Notes: generated by a model not told the origin, from the letters alone. Counted from the stretch's first letter, positions 28,582 to 35,872 are shown. The stretch: DNA of 64,000 bases from Janthinobacterium tructae (GCF_006517255.1 NZ_CP041185.1:496001-560000), one strand, 5' to 3'. Translations and numbers: made by a program.

Positions 28582-28718
28582 GACTTTTTCCTTGTGAGTT
28601 TTATGATTTCTGCCTTCAATAGCGCCAGGCGAACGGCGTAGACGATGGCGTGGCCGGCATGCCAGTTGCGCAGGGCCTGGCTGGCCACGTCAATCACGGC
28701 TTGGCTGACGACGTCCAC
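28578..28718 (-). CDS. Small phage protein, 46 residues
   Basis: It starts at GTG 28718 with GGGAGG 6 bp upstream, ends in an ATGA overlap with recT, and overlaps the previous gene by 25 bp. The product is one amphipathic helix (VIDVASQALRNWHAGHAIVY). The strong ribosome site and couplings are the support. Confidence 0.55.
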   Translation of the reverse strand: MDVVSQAVIDVASQALRNWHAGHAIVYAVRLALLKAEIIKLTRKKS

Positions 28719-28939
28719 TGCGCCTCCCTGTGGGCGCGGCCCAGGCGCTGTGCTCGCGCGGCGGATGCGTCCAGGTCGATCAGTGCTTCGATCTGCGCGG
28801 TGATCAGTTCCTTGCGCATTTCTTCCAGCCCGGCCAGCTCGCGGCGCACGCCGGCCAGGCGCATCTTGTTCATGCGGTGCTGGTGCTGCGCCTGGTAGTG
28901 GCGATGTGCGGCCAGTAGGCGGTGGAAGAGGGCGATCAT
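28694..28939 (-). CDS. Small helical phage protein, 81 residues
   Basis: The product MIALFHRLLAAHRHYQAQHQ... is a helical, His/Arg-rich protein with ELAGLEEMRKELITAQIEAL. It starts at ATG 28939 in an ATGA overlap with the next gene upstream. Function unknown. Confidence 0.6.
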   Translation of the reverse strand: MIALFHRLLAAHRHYQAQHQHRMNKMRLAGVRRELAGLEEMRKELITAQIEALIDLDASAARAQRLGRAHREAQWTSSAKP

Positions 28940-29067
28940 TGGCGCACCATTGCGGTCACGCCCAGGGCGCCGTCGTCGTAAGCGGCATCGATCAGCGCGC
29001 CCAGGTTGCCGATGGCGGCGAAGCTGTACACCGTGCTGGCGGTGCGGATGGTGATGATGTAGCTCAT
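28936..29067 (-). CDS. Small phage protein, 43 residues
   Basis: The product starts MSYIITIRTASTVYSFAAIG and continues with a helix ending GALGVTAMVRQ. AGAGGATCAGGAC precedes the ATG. Its 4-bp overlap with the downstream gene supports translation. Function unknown. Confidence 0.55.
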   Translation of the reverse strand: MSYIITIRTASTVYSFAAIGNLGALIDAAYDDGALGVTAMVRQ

Positions 29068-29302
29068 GTCCTGATCCTCTGGTTAAATGGGGTGCTGGCG
29101 ACCCGGTCAATCCGTCGGGCGTGTGATTCCTGCGGCTGGTGAGCCGCCAACACATGACCATCGAGAATCCCTCGCGGGACGCCGACACCAGGTGATTAAT
29201 CTGGCCGTACCTGCTCGGCAATCACCCCGGCAGATTCGATGGTCATGTCTTGGCCGCCGGTTACGCCGGCGAAACGGGCCAGGGCGACTGGCCGGGGTAA
29301 AA

Positions 29303-29482
29303 CTAGGCTGCCGACACCTGCGAAGGGCGGAACTTGGCCGTTGCCGTCGAGCCGTCCAGCAGCACTTCCAGGAAGTCGCCGCGAGCGCCTGGGTGCGTCT
29401 GCACGAACTTGCCAGGGCGCGCCGCTGGGTCGGTCTTCGTGCCCTTCACATTCACCTTCTGATCTTTTTTGAAATTCGACAT
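29303..29482 (-). CDS. Small phage protein, 59 residues
   Basis: The product starts MSNFKKDQKVNVKGTKTDPA and reads like a small SH3-type beta barrel (FVQTHPGARGDFLEVLLDGS, then TATAKFRPSQV). AAGGAAATACAGC is the ribosome site. The region 29068-29302 downstream holds no convincing gene. Confidence 0.6.
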   Translation of the reverse strand: MSNFKKDQKVNVKGTKTDPAARPGKFVQTHPGARGDFLEVLLDGSTATAKFRPSQVSAA

Positions 29483-29627
29483 GCTGTATTTCCTTCAAGG
29501 TTGGTTGTGGCGCCGGGCTTCCCCGGGCGCCTGATCCTCACGAAGATCAATCGGGGCATGCTGATCCCACAGGGCATTTATCCGGCCCGCCGGCCTGTCC
29601 CGCCTTGAACTACGGCGCGGGCGACCG

Positions 29628-30002
29628 CTAAATCTGCAATTTCTCCAGCGCAGCAACTTGTGCGCGGGTCTTGGCCTGGAAGTTCGCCGGATCGTCGCGC
29701 GCCAGCTGCGCGGCACCGTCGATTTCCCGTGTCGCACTGGCCTGCGCATCGGCGTAGATTGTGCTGGCGACAAATTCCCGGAACGCGTTGCCAGCGGTGG
29801 CCGCATCGCATGCCAAGGCGGTGCGCGCCAGCACATTCATGGCGCCAGGCGCTGCCAGCCGTTCGAGCAGCAGGTTGGCGATCCCGCTGGCGCCGGCGCC
29901 GCCGGTCAGCAAGACGGTACGTGCGACTGCATTCTTCTCGGCTGCCAGGGCGGTGATCATTTCTTCGCGCAGTTCGGCTGCATGGTGGTCGCGGGCGCTC
30001 AT
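29628..30002 (-). CDS. Phage protein of unknown function
   Basis: A 124-residue all-helical, Ala-rich protein (AELREEMITALAAEKNAVAR start). It is the second gene of the PL operon, coupled by ATGA to a 32-codon gene. In lambda this position holds regulators such as N, but no Arg-rich N-like motif is visible here. Confidence 0.65.
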   Translation of the reverse strand: MSARDHHAAELREEMITALAAEKNAVARTVLLTGGAGASGIANLLLERLAAPGAMNVLARTALACDAATAGNAFREFVASTIYADAQASATREIDGAAQLARDDPANFQAKTRAQVAALEKLQI

Positions 30003-30097
30003 GGCGATTCGCCGCGCGCTGGGATGGCGATTGCCGGGATCACTTCGCCGTGGGCGACGAGGACCGCTTCGAGTGCTGCGAGCTCTGCTGGGGACAT
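29999..30097 (-). CDS. First small gene of the PL transcript, 32 residues
   Basis: The product is MSPAELAALEAVLVAHGEVI plus twelve residues. AGGAG stands 6 bp before the ATG, and the stop overlaps the next start. It lies about 30 bp from the predicted PL start, so it may mainly couple translation. Confidence 0.5.
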   Translation of the reverse strand: MSPAELAALEAVLVAHGEVIPAIAIPARGESP

Positions 30098-30130
30098 GTC
30101 GTACTCCTGTGTTTGCTTTCGATGAATGAA

Positions 30131-30171
30131 GTATTACACATATTGTGTATTAATAGCAAACAGTTTGTGTA
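30131..30171 (-). promoter_or_regulatory. PL promoter with two repressor operators (OL)
   Basis: On the minus strand, TTGCTA (30159-30154), a 17-bp spacer and TAATAC (30136-30131) form the promoter. A perfect operator, TACAC-ATATT-GTGTA (30135-30149), covers the -10, and a degenerate one, CAAAC-AGTTT-GTGTA (30157-30171), covers the -35. Their centres are 22 bp apart. The same sites occur at PR. Confidence 0.8.
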
Positions 30172-30211
30172 ATTATTTTGTGTGTCGGGAGACGATAGGA
30201 TTTGACGGACG

Positions 30212-30237
30212 AAAAAAAGCCTCGAATCGTCGAGGCT
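30212..30237 (-). terminator. Rho-independent terminator ending the cI-side operon
   Basis: On the minus strand, AGCCTCGA-CGAT-TCGAGGCT is followed by six T. It ends leftward transcripts from the immunity region before PL. Confidence 0.9.
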
Positions 30238-30248
30238 GGTGTGGATGC

Positions 30249-30530
30249 TTAGAATGGGAGTTCGGGCGCCGGTGGCGGCCGGTAGGCCTGCCATTCGATT
30301 TCGTCAGCGTTGATCTGGCCGATCAGGGGCGCGATATCGAAGGCGGCGTAACTGCGCGAGAATCCGCCGACGCGCGGGGATAATAGGATAATGGGGTAGG
30401 TAGGGAAGTAGCGCTGCGCCTGAAGGATCAGGCGAGCGCCCGGCGTCGGATAGGTCTGGTCTGGATCGACCAGGATCGCTGCGAGGGTGAGGCGGTTGAC
30501 GCGGATGATCGCGGAAGTGTATTGCATCAC
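30249..30530 (-). CDS. Phage protein of unknown function in the immunity region
   Basis: A 93-residue product (MMQYTSAIIRVNRLTLAAIL start; second ATG at 30527). Pro/Tyr-rich, with FPTYPIILLSPRVGGFSRSY. It is the last gene before the terminator and PL. Function unknown. Confidence 0.6.
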   Translation of the reverse strand: MMQYTSAIIRVNRLTLAAILVDPDQTYPTPGARLILQAQRYFPTYPIILLSPRVGGFSRSYAAFDIAPLIGQINADEIEWQAYRPPPAPELPF

Positions 30531-30607
30531 ACGCTAGTTAGAGCACAATCGAAAAATCCAGCGGTAATTGAATTATCGAAGCGCGAATTCCCAGAAAAAG
30601 CTGCGCT

Positions 30608-31477
30608 TTAATCAACTAAGCTCAAAACCGAATTGGCGGCCTGTTGAACTGACTCCACTAAATCGAGGGTCACCTTGCTCTCTAGTGACTCCTGCTCAAG
30701 TTCCTTAATGGCTCGCCGCGTTGCCTCCTGCTGTTTGTCCGACCACATAATATCGTCGGACCGCGGTATTCCTGCGACCAGCTTGGTCTTCAACAAACTC
30801 ATAGTTTTAGATGCAGTTCGAAGCTCTTGCAACTTGCCACGTGCCAGGCGCATGCTATGAGAAATACTATGGGGTGCGAGGTTCGAAAAGTGTGCGGCGG
30901 CACTCGGCATCAAGAACCCGAATTTGGCTGTATCAGAATATAACATTCCGTGCTTTTCAAAATATGGGGCCAGATCAGGCCTAACTAACGTGACTTGCTC
31001 CCGTACTCTAGTACTCCAAAATCTAGAATCCTCCTCCGCTGAGACCGACTCCGCTGGCGCATCCGAATCTTCCATGTTATAGAATATAGTGGATTGTTGC
31101 GCCGCTGATCTCATGGCATCCAACCGGCCATGTAGCGCATAGGCAGTCTTCGTCTTTGTTACCGCAAACCCTTCAATCGGCACCAGCCACTCCTCTAGAC
31201 TTCCATCGGCCGCGAGGTACGCAGTAAGCGACTCTTCAATAAACTCAAGGAGAGACTGGAAATGTTTGTGATGAATGCCAAACAGTGCCCTCATAAGCTG
31301 TGGGCGTATAGTCTGTTTTACAAGGAAGCCGTCAGGATCGACGCAAGCGATATGGCTTGTTACCCACTCGCCAGTGTGTGGGCGAAGTTCTAGCCGTATG
31401 GCACGCCACTTAGAGGAGTATGACGGTATGGCAGGAAATCCGTCCGGTATTTCGAAAAAATTGCGACGCTCACTCAT
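30608..31477 (-). CDS. Partner protein of the HipA-like kinase, unknown family
   Basis: The 289-residue protein has an N-terminal domain (~20-110: WRAIRLELRPHTGEWVTSHI, RPQLMRALFGIHHKHF), an acidic middle and a long C-terminal helical region (WSDKQQEATRRAIKELEQES). It starts in an ATGA overlap with the kinase gene, so the two are translationally coupled. HipA-like minimal kinases elsewhere are often paired with a DUF3037 protein; whether this larger partner is related cannot be decided by eye. AT-rich codon use contrasts with the surrounding phage genes. Confidence 0.75.
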   Translation of the reverse strand: MSERRNFFEIPDGFPAIPSYSSKWRAIRLELRPHTGEWVTSHIACVDPDGFLVKQTIRPQLMRALFGIHHKHFQSLLEFIEESLTAYLAADGSLEEWLVPIEGFAVTKTKTAYALHGRLDAMRSAAQQSTIFYNMEDSDAPAESVSAEEDSRFWSTRVREQVTLVRPDLAPYFEKHGMLYSDTAKFGFLMPSAAAHFSNLAPHSISHSMRLARGKLQELRTASKTMSLLKTKLVAGIPRSDDIMWSDKQQEATRRAIKELEQESLESKVTLDLVESVQQAANSVLSLVD

Positions 31478-32235
31478 ATCGTTGCTCCAATTAATAATCC
31501 TTGCTGCCCAGGGAAACGATTCTGTAAGTGAGTGTTCAAATTGGAAAGCCTGTTTTCCACAAAATCGAAGAAACGCTCAGCTGAGACTGTGTGAGTGGCT
31601 ATCCCTGTCGACTCCAAACTTGCACGGGTTACTTCTGCGTTCATGATATCAAATGCCGCACTTTCGCGGAAAAGAGTTCGCAACAGCGCGCGTACTTCCT
31701 TCGTGCTGGTGCAGTCTGCCGCAAGGAGGTTGCAAAGGACGTTTTGGCTGGGATAGCTAGGATCGATGTCCAATGCTTTACCGTGATCGATGATCGCGAA
31801 CTCTTTTGGCCCAACGAAAAGCAAATTTCCTAGATTTCGATCCCTGTTGTCAATCCACTCATCGAAAGCAGCAACCTCATTGATCTTTGGCCATGCCAAG
31901 AGAGCTTGCTCTAAAATTTTTCGGGCGGCCGGATTATAAGTGGGCGGAGTTACATTAAAGGCCCTAAGAGAATTGGGATACTCGAGGTCCACGCACCCAT
32001 AAAGGATTTCTCCTGCCACTGGGTCATAAAGCAAAATTGGTTCAGGCGCTGGCAAGCCAAGGTTTCTCGCTAAATCGGCACAGAAAATTTCAGCAGCCAA
32101 CTCGGGTTCGGATAATTTTTTGAAGATAACCTGAATCTGGTCGGTGCGCGTCACTGCTAGACCTCGCCTTGCAGCATTAATCCCGGTGCCTACAGGCTCA
32201 GAATCGGGAAGTAGGGTGCCTTTTCGTATCTTCAT
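31474..32235 (-). CDS. Minimal HipA-like Ser/Thr kinase
   Basis: The 253-residue protein has a complete kinase core: ATP-binding Lys in QVIFKKL (39), N-lobe Glu in ELAAEIFCADLARNLGLPAP, catalytic Asp129 and Asn134 in WIDNRDRNLGN, and metal Asp150 in AIIDHGKAL. It lacks the N-terminal extension of true HipA and resembles the short HipA-like family. The ATG at 32235 has GTGGAAG upstream; the frame opens at GTG 32247. It lies downstream of cI in the lambda rex position and overlaps its partner gene. Confidence 0.85.
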   Translation of the reverse strand: MKIRKGTLLPDSEPVGTGINAARRGLAVTRTDQIQVIFKKLSEPELAAEIFCADLARNLGLPAPEPILLYDPVAGEILYGCVDLEYPNSLRAFNVTPPTYNPAARKILEQALLAWPKINEVAAFDEWIDNRDRNLGNLLFVGPKEFAIIDHGKALDIDPSYPSQNVLCNLLAADCTSTKEVRALLRTLFRESAAFDIMNAEVTRASLESTGIATHTVSAERFFDFVENRLSNLNTHLQNRFPGQQGLLIGATI

Positions 32236-32266
32236 TTTGACTTCCACGGGATAAATTTTGTGGCAA

Positions 32267-32272
32267 ATTATA
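32267..32272 (-). promoter_or_regulatory. Candidate promoter (-10) of the kinase cassette
   Basis: A perfect TATAAT lies 32 bp before the kinase ATG in a very AT-rich 63-bp gap. No good -35 is visible, so strength is uncertain. It would let the pair be expressed apart from cI. Confidence 0.45.
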
Positions 32273-32310
32273 AACTTTATTAATAATTGGAAATATATCG
32301 AATTGTTGCG

Positions 32311-32787
32311 TTATTTTATCAACCTCAATCCGCTTGTTGGCGAAGCAATACCCATCAACTTACCCTTGCGGTAGAACATGATCTCCCGTGCAGCACCGCC
32401 TAGGCACGCATCCATATCTGCATAGGTCGCGACCATCTGCAGGCGCTTCGCCTCAGGCTGCTTCTCGATTGCGTAGACCCAATGAACGGCAAGGTGATCA
32501 CCTTCGATGTGCCACTTGGCAAATTCTCGGATACCGAACTGCACGTCCTGGGCAGCCTCTTTGTTGCAGGACTGCTGCCTACGCATAGATACAGGAACTG
32601 GCTGCTCACTAACCGCTGGGCCTGTGAAGTGCGGATTCTTCAAGCTGCTGACCAGCTTGCAGGAGTCCGCTGGCACGGCCTGGCTGACGGTGTAGACGCG
32701 ACCAGATGCTGCGTTCGTGCATTGCCAAGTCTCAGCGTGGGCCACCGGCGCAAGCATTGCGCCGAGGACGAATATCAAGACCTTCAT
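32311..32787 (-). CDS. Exported protein encoded directly behind cI
   Basis: The 158-residue protein has a signal peptide MKVLIFVLGAMLAPVAHA. The mature part has four Cys (QCTN, DSCKL, QSCNK, DACLG) and no known domain. Its ATG directly abuts the cI stop with no gap, so it must be made in lysogens. It probably acts in the periplasm or is secreted. Confidence 0.75.
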   Translation of the reverse strand: MKVLIFVLGAMLAPVAHAETWQCTNAASGRVYTVSQAVPADSCKLVSSLKNPHFTGPAVSEQPVPVSMRRQQSCNKEAAQDVQFGIREFAKWHIEGDHLAVHWVYAIEKQPEAKRLQMVATYADMDACLGGAAREIMFYRKGKLMGIASPTSGLRLIK

Positions 32788-33477
32788 TTATAGCCGATCC
32801 TTGAAATTGCGCGCCTCGAAGCGCACGACGCGACCGATGACGTCACAATCACCAGGGCGACAAGGCTCTTGCGGGAAGTCTGGATTTTCAGATGTTAGAT
32901 ACCACTCGCGGCGCTCATATTTGAGGCGCTTCACGACCGGCTCTCCCTTGAAATTCAGCGCAAATACGCTGCCGTTCACCCGATTCTTGTCAGTGACGTT
33001 CACGACAACTACGTCCCCCTCGAACATCAGCGGTCGCATGCTGTCGCCCCTAACTTTGATTGCCAGCAATGCGCCTGGTGCCAAGTCTCGCTCTTCCAGC
33101 CAAAGGCGCGGGATATGGAAGTGGCCGCCGTCCTCGAATATGTGATCTGCTCCGAAGCCCGTAATTCCGGCGCGCACATGCTCTGGCACCATGCGAATGG
33201 CGACCGTGGAAGGTGCCATGCTTTCATCATCGGTTACGGGACTGCCGTCGGCAATATGGGATGAGCTGTCGAGGCCCAACAGCTGATCTGTGGTCAGACC
33301 CAAGGCGCGTGCCACCGGCACAGCTTTGCCAACAGGCGCTCCCCGTGATTTCCAGTTCGTCAATACAGCGGGCGCAATGCCCAGCGTTTCGCGCAGCCAT
33401 TGCTGGTCTTTTTGGAGTTCCACCAGTCGCGCTTCAATGCGCTCCCAAGGGATATTGTTTGCCTTTTTGTTCATCAT
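32788..33477 (-). CDS. cI: CI/LexA-type phage repressor
   Basis: The 229-residue protein has an N-terminal helix-turn-helix (ERIEARLVELQKDQQWLRET, APAVLTNWKSRG) and a C-terminal S24 peptidase with catalytic Ser in VRGDSMRP (~146) and Lys in EPVVKRLKY (~183). An Ala-Gly pair (VRAGITG, ~103) is a likely self-cleavage site, so induction through RecA is expected. An in-frame ATG exists at 33495, but PRM predicts a start of transcription near 33480, favouring ATG 33477 or 33474. Confidence 0.93.
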   Translation of the reverse strand: MMNKKANNIPWERIEARLVELQKDQQWLRETLGIAPAVLTNWKSRGAPVGKAVPVARALGLTTDQLLGLDSSSHIADGSPVTDDESMAPSTVAIRMVPEHVRAGITGFGADHIFEDGGHFHIPRLWLEERDLAPGALLAIKVRGDSMRPLMFEGDVVVVNVTDKNRVNGSVFALNFKGEPVVKRLKYERREWYLTSENPDFPQEPCRPGDCDVIGRVVRFEARNFKDRL

Positions 33478-33486
33478 CAAAGAATA

Positions 33487-33515
33487 GCTAAACATTCACA
33501 GAGTGTGTTACACAA
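33487..33515 (-). promoter_or_regulatory. PRM, maintenance promoter of cI
   Basis: On the minus strand, TTGTGT (33515-33510), a 17-bp spacer and TTTAGC (33492-33487). Weak -10, as expected of a promoter needing activation. The predicted start lies 3-6 nt before the cI ATG, giving a practically leaderless mRNA. The operator at 33495-33509 lies in the spacer. Confidence 0.5.
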
Positions 33516-33549
33516 AATGTTTGATCGAAATACACAAGTCGTGTAATAT
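33495..33549 (+). promoter_or_regulatory. PR promoter with three operators (OR)
   Basis: TTGATC (33521-33526), a 17-bp spacer and TAATAT (33544-33549). Operators of the form TACAC-N5-GTGTA lie at 33531-33545 (perfect), 33509-33523 (GTTTG right half) and 33495-33509 (TTCAC/GTGTT). The first covers the -10, the second the -35. Confidence 0.8.
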
Positions 33550-33556
33550 GATCTTC

Positions 33557-33907
33557 ATGAATCCACTAGATAAAGCAATCCAGTTGTGCGGCGGCCTTTC
33601 AGCCTTGGCCAAGGAGATCGACGTCAGCTCCGCACGGCTCGGCAATTGGCGCTTGCGCAGCGTACCCATCGAATACTGCCTCGCTATCGAAACGGCAACC
33701 GCAGGGGAGGTTTCCCGCAAAGATCTGCGCCCTGACGACTGGCATAAGATTTGGCCTGACTTGGCTGCTGCGTCCGCACCGCGCCGCGCCACTGACCCGG
33801 CCCCAGCGTTAGGCCACGCCGGCCGCCAGCCGCCCACCACCAACGCCATCTTCGACACCGTACCGCTGCGGGCCGCCGTCGGCATCGACGGGGGCGCAAA
33901 ACCATGA
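33557..33907 (+). CDS. Cro/YdaS-like helix-turn-helix protein
   Basis: The 116-residue protein has an N-terminal HTH (MNPLDKAIQLCGGLSALAKE, SSARLGNWRLRS, VPIEYCLAIE) of the YdaS/Cro kind and a Pro/Ala-rich tail. It is first on the PR transcript and divergent from cI, the Cro position. The ATG lies 8 bp after the -10 box, so its mRNA would have no leader. A second ATG (33548) lies inside the -10. Confidence 0.82.
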   Translation: MNPLDKAIQLCGGLSALAKEIDVSSARLGNWRLRSVPIEYCLAIETATAGEVSRKDLRPDDWHKIWPDLAAASAPRRATDPAPALGHAGRQPPTTNAIFDTVPLRAAVGIDGGAKP

Positions 33908-34041
33908 TCCGCCTGATCCCAATCTCCCTGCCGCGTCCGGCGGAAGACTTCGTGCGCATCCCGCTGCTCGAACCGCACCAGTTGCCTTGCGGCGTGCCGC
34001 TTGAGGAGTGCGCATTGCCAGCCTGCGAGCGTCCACCGTAA
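33904..34041 (+). CDS. Small phage protein, 45 residues
   Basis: The product starts MIRLIPISLPRPAEDFVRIP and is Pro/Leu-rich with two Cys. It starts in an ATGA overlap with the Cro-like gene. Function unknown. Confidence 0.5.
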   Translation: MIRLIPISLPRPAEDFVRIPLLEPHQLPCGVPLEECALPACERPP

Positions 34042-34111
34042 AACAGCACCAAGTACCAACCTGCATTTCGCTGTACCCAAACCCTGTAACACCGACCACC
34101 AGGAGAAAACC

Positions 34112-34402
34112 ATGAAACAGAAGCAAAAACGTACCGCGCTCGTCAAGGGCTACATCACGGACGACAACAAGGATGCCTTGCAAGCCGCGTGCACTGCGAT
34201 GCGCAAGACCGTCAGCGACGTGCTGAACGAATGCACGATCGTAATCATCCGCAATCACCTGGACGCCAGGCCGAAACGGAATGATACGCCGCCGTTTTCC
34301 AGCGGAGCTAGGCCCAAATCAATAAATAACAGGGCCCAGTTTATCCCGGCACCGCGCCCGTGCTTCGGCGTCGTCCCGCGCGTCGTGCGGATGCGGGTTT
34401 AA
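34112..34402 (+). CDS. Small early protein, possible ribbon-helix-helix regulator
   Basis: The 96-residue product starts MKQKQKRTALVKGYITDDNK. A beta-strand then two helices (KDALQAACTAMRKTVSDVLN) fit a ribbon-helix-helix DNA-binding fold. The C-terminal half is basic and low-complexity. AGGAG lies 6 bp before the ATG. In lambda this position holds cII. Confidence 0.55.
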   Translation: MKQKQKRTALVKGYITDDNKDALQAACTAMRKTVSDVLNECTIVIIRNHLDARPKRNDTPPFSSGARPKSINNRAQFIPAPRPCFGVVPRVVRMRV

Positions 34403-34419
34403 CGGCATGGAGGCAGCTA

Positions 34420-34635
34420 TTGAATAAACAAGCCGAGGTCACAGCCGAGGAAAAGGAGCTGATCTTCCAGCGTTCGATGATCTACCGCCAGGCCGAGAAA
34501 GACTTGCAGGGCGCCAAGGACGGGGAGGGCGAAGACGCGGCGAAGGCCGCGCACAAGGAAGCGCGCCAGAAATGGCGCGATGCCACCGACAGGGTGGCGA
34601 AGAAATACGAGGTGCCGCGGCGCGAGCCGCCATAA
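34420..34635 (+). CDS. Small helical phage protein, 71 residues
   Basis: It starts at TTG 34420 with GGAGG 6 bp upstream. The product is charged and helical (QAEVTAEEKELIFQRSMIYR, EARQKWRDATDRVAKKYE). Function unknown. Confidence 0.6.
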   Translation: MNKQAEVTAEEKELIFQRSMIYRQAEKDLQGAKDGEGEDAAKAAHKEARQKWRDATDRVAKKYEVPRREPP

Positions 34636-34699
34636 CGAACCCGCACCCGACAGCTACAGCATCGCATGGCTGGAATCTGCCACTTTATTCACCATCAAT

Positions 34700-34975
34700 A
34701 TGGAACATGACATGACGCAAACAACTGCAATTACGCCGTATCGCTCGCTGGACAACGCTGCTGGCAACAACGAATTGCTCGACATGCTGCTGGCCAAGGG
34801 CCCAAAGAACGACGCCGCCCTGGCCCGCGCGCTGGAAGTGGCGCCGCCAGTGATTTCCAAGATTCGCCACGGCCGCCTGCCGATCGGCGCCTCGTTGCTG
34901 ATCCGCATGCACGAGGTGTTCGACGTGTCGATCCGCGAACTCAAGCGCATCGCGCGCGCCGAGGTGGCGGTCTGA
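34700..34975 (+). CDS. XRE-type helix-turn-helix regulator
   Basis: The 91-residue protein has a clear HTH: NNELLDMLLAKGPKNDAALA, VAPPVISKIRHGRLPIGASL, then MHEVFDVSIRELK. Start ATG 34700 or 34712. It probably regulates early transcription or lysogeny, in a cII-like place. Confidence 0.78.
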   Translation: MEHDMTQTTAITPYRSLDNAAGNNELLDMLLAKGPKNDAALARALEVAPPVISKIRHGRLPIGASLLIRMHEVFDVSIRELKRIARAEVAV

Positions 34976-34986
34976 CCTGGACGACT

Positions 34987-35136
34987 ATGCGGCCCGAAAG
35001 CGGCGCGCCGGCGCAGCCCGAGCAGGGCGCCCAGCAGCAAGAGCACGTCGAGCGCGAATTGCCGGTCGACCCCGGCCATGTCCGGACGCGCCAGCACTAC
35101 GAAGCAATGCTCGAAGAGCAGCGCGCCAGCCAATAA
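34987..35136 (+). CDS. Small Gln/Glu-rich phage protein, 49 residues
   Basis: The product starts MRPESGAPAQPEQGAQQQEH and ends YEAMLEEQRASQ. It fills the gap between the HTH gene and a terminator. No domain; ribosome site poor. Confidence 0.45.
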   Translation: MRPESGAPAQPEQGAQQQEHVERELPVDPGHVRTRQHYEAMLEEQRASQ

Positions 35137-35164
35137 AAAAAGCCCGCTGGCAGGCGGGCTTCCT
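35135..35164. terminator. Terminator hairpin before the antirepressor gene
   Basis: AGCCCGC-TGGCAG-GCGGGCT. The A-run on the left makes it efficient for minus-strand transcripts. On the plus strand only TTCCTT follows, so rightward readthrough, perhaps antitermination-dependent, is likely. Confidence 0.65.
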
Positions 35165-35188
35165 TAAAACACTACGTGAGAACACACG

Positions 35189-35872
35189 ATGGAAATGATT
35201 ATACCGCAGTCATTGCTGATGACCAGCAGGGAGATCGCCGAGCTGACCGGGAAGGAACACCGGAACGTTGCGCGCGATACCAAGGCTATGCTCCAGGCGC
35301 TGAAATTGAACCCGCTCAGTTTTGAGCAGGTCTACAGGGCCGGAAATGGCCAGTCGCAGACGGAGTATCTGCTCCCGAAGGACCTGACGTTGACGCTGGT
35401 TTCCGGCTACAACGTAGTCATGCGCAAGCGTATTATCGACCGCTGGCTCGAACTGGAAGTGGCGCCTCAGCCGTTTGAGCTGTCGCGCATGGACCTGATC
35501 CAGCTGGCGCTGCGCGCTGAAACCGAGAACATCGCGCTGGCGGCCAAGATCGCCATCGACGCGCCGAAAGTCCGTTTTGCAGAAACCATTCGTGCCATTG
35601 ATGGCGTGTGCCATATCGAAAAGGTAGCCAAGACCATCGGTATCGGCCGCACCAAGTTTTTCCGCCGCCTGCGCGAGGATCATATTTTGATCAGTGGTAG
35701 CAACCTGCCATATCAGAAATACATCGACAAGGGCTATTTCACAGTCATCGAAGGCAACCCCTTTCGCGACAGCAAGGGCGTCGAGCATCCCACCTTCACC
35801 GCCATGGTGACCGGTGCTGGCCAGGTCTTCCTGGTGCGCAAATACGCGAAAGCCGGGGAGGCGGAATCATGA
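35189..35872 (+). CDS. Rha-family antirepressor with ANT/KilA-C domain
   Basis: In this 227-residue protein, residues 1-95 match the Rha domain (MTSREIAELTGKEHRNVARD, LVSGYNVVMRKRIIDRWLEL). Residues ~120-225 match the ANT/KilAC domain (GVCHIEKVAKTIGIGRTKFF, MVTGAGQVFLVRKYA). Such proteins counter phage repressors or interfere with other phages. It overlaps the next gene by 4 bp. Confidence 0.9.
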   Translation: MEMIIPQSLLMTSREIAELTGKEHRNVARDTKAMLQALKLNPLSFEQVYRAGNGQSQTEYLLPKDLTLTLVSGYNVVMRKRIIDRWLELEVAPQPFELSRMDLIQLALRAETENIALAAKIAIDAPKVRFAETIRAIDGVCHIEKVAKTIGIGRTKFFRRLREDHILISGSNLPYQKYIDKGYFTVIEGNPFRDSKGVEHPTFTAMVTGAGQVFLVRKYAKAGEAES

